Below, piece after piece: positions 6,194 through 6,368 of a DNA stretch of 6,368 nucleotides. Both the position numbers and the translations under genes were made by a program. This DNA comes from Thermoplasmata archaeon (lineage in GTDB: Archaea > Thermoplasmatota > Thermoplasmata > Lutacidiplasmatales > UBA184): assembly GCA_030039715.1 (NCBI GenBank), contig JASHVA010000073.1, positions 1 through 6,368 on the forward strand, given 5' to 3'. Each line of letters begins with the position of its first letter. Position 1 is the stretch's first letter. The notes beneath the pieces are model-generated. The model saw nothing but the letters and a program-made list of their open reading frames with translations, was not told the origin of the DNA and ran no database searches.

Positions 6194-6368
6194 GGAGCCG
6201 CACTCCCGCCCCGTCGGGCTTGGCCTGGAGGAGCTCGGAAATGGTGAGCGCGGTGCCGCCGGCGGCTCGCACCTTCGCCCGGGCCTCGGCGGAATAGGAG
6301 AACGCGGCGACCGTCACGGGCTTCGAGAGCGGCCCGTCGGCGAGGAGCTTTCCTGGAACGACGACCGT
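6186..6368 (-). CDS. rpl18e: 50S ribosomal protein eL18 (L18e), C-terminal part
   Basis: The last 60 codons of eL18, a large-subunit protein found in archaea and eukaryotes but not bacteria; its 5' part lies beyond the right edge. The visible protein begins TVVVPGKLLADG, continues KPVTVAAFSYSAEAR and AGGTALTISELLQ, and ends GAGVRLLA before TGA at 6186-6188. These match the conserved C-terminal half of the family (VVPGKVLG, VTVAAF, AGG-A-TI-EL, GVRI). It is the first visible gene of the minus-strand operon, and its stop overlaps the start of rpl13 by 8 bases. Its promoter is outside the window. Confidence 0.93.
   Translation of the reverse strand, partial: TVVVPGKLLADGPLSKPVTVAAFSYSAEARAKVRAAGGTALTISELLQAKPDGAGVRLLA
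6203..6207 (-). promoter_or_regulatory. Ribosome binding site of rpl13 inside rpl18e
   Basis: GGGAG on the minus strand lies within the last codons of rpl18e. GGAG ends 9 bases before the TTG at 6193, which supports that unusual start codon. Confidence 0.5.

Noticed and set aside
5410..6247. Plus-strand frames opposite rps9 and rpl13
   Set aside because: Antisense shadows of unmistakable ribosomal protein genes, without ribosome sites or recognisable motifs.

Overview
This is a GC-rich archaeal window with about 5 to 10 % non-coding DNA. The archaeal assignment rests on three things: a two-ring Cdc48/VAT-type AAA ATPase, the archaeal/eukaryotic-only ribosomal protein eL18, and RNA polymerase subunit Rpo10 (RpoN) in the order eL18-uL13-uS9-Rpo10. 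A Euryarchaeota/Thermoplasmatota-like lineage seems most likely to me, because large secreted PKD-type surface proteins and VAT-type ATPases are typical there. That lineage call is inference and was not tested by a phylogeny.

Layout: (1) bases 1-1614, plus strand: the D1 and D2 ATPase rings of Cdc48, with the N-domain lost beyond the left edge. (2) 1615-1722: a short spacer with a T-run terminator, the only AT-rich promoter-like element in the window, and a leader hairpin. (3) 1723-5082, plus strand: a 1119-residue surface protein with a signal peptide, a chain of beta-sandwich (Ig-fold/PKD-like) domains carrying about 50 N-glycosylation sequons, one C-terminal membrane helix, and a cytoplasmic tail that is first basic, then polyacidic. 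(4) 5083-5133: a 51-base convergent junction with a small hairpin. (5) 5134-6368, minus strand, read right to left: the 3' part of rpl18e, then rpl13, rps9 and rpoN, tightly packed with overlapping ends and non-ATG starts.

Functionally these are three separate units. The ATPase is a cytosolic unfoldase whose last three residues (I-Y-R) fit the HbYX motif used to dock on the 20S proteasome. The surface protein has its own promoter and looks like a heavily glycosylated cell-envelope component. The ribosomal/polymerase operon is housekeeping. I found no mobile element, CRISPR array, tRNA or rRNA, and no convincing new multi-gene system. The least explained material is the surface protein: its unrecognised central region, its sequon density and its charged tail.
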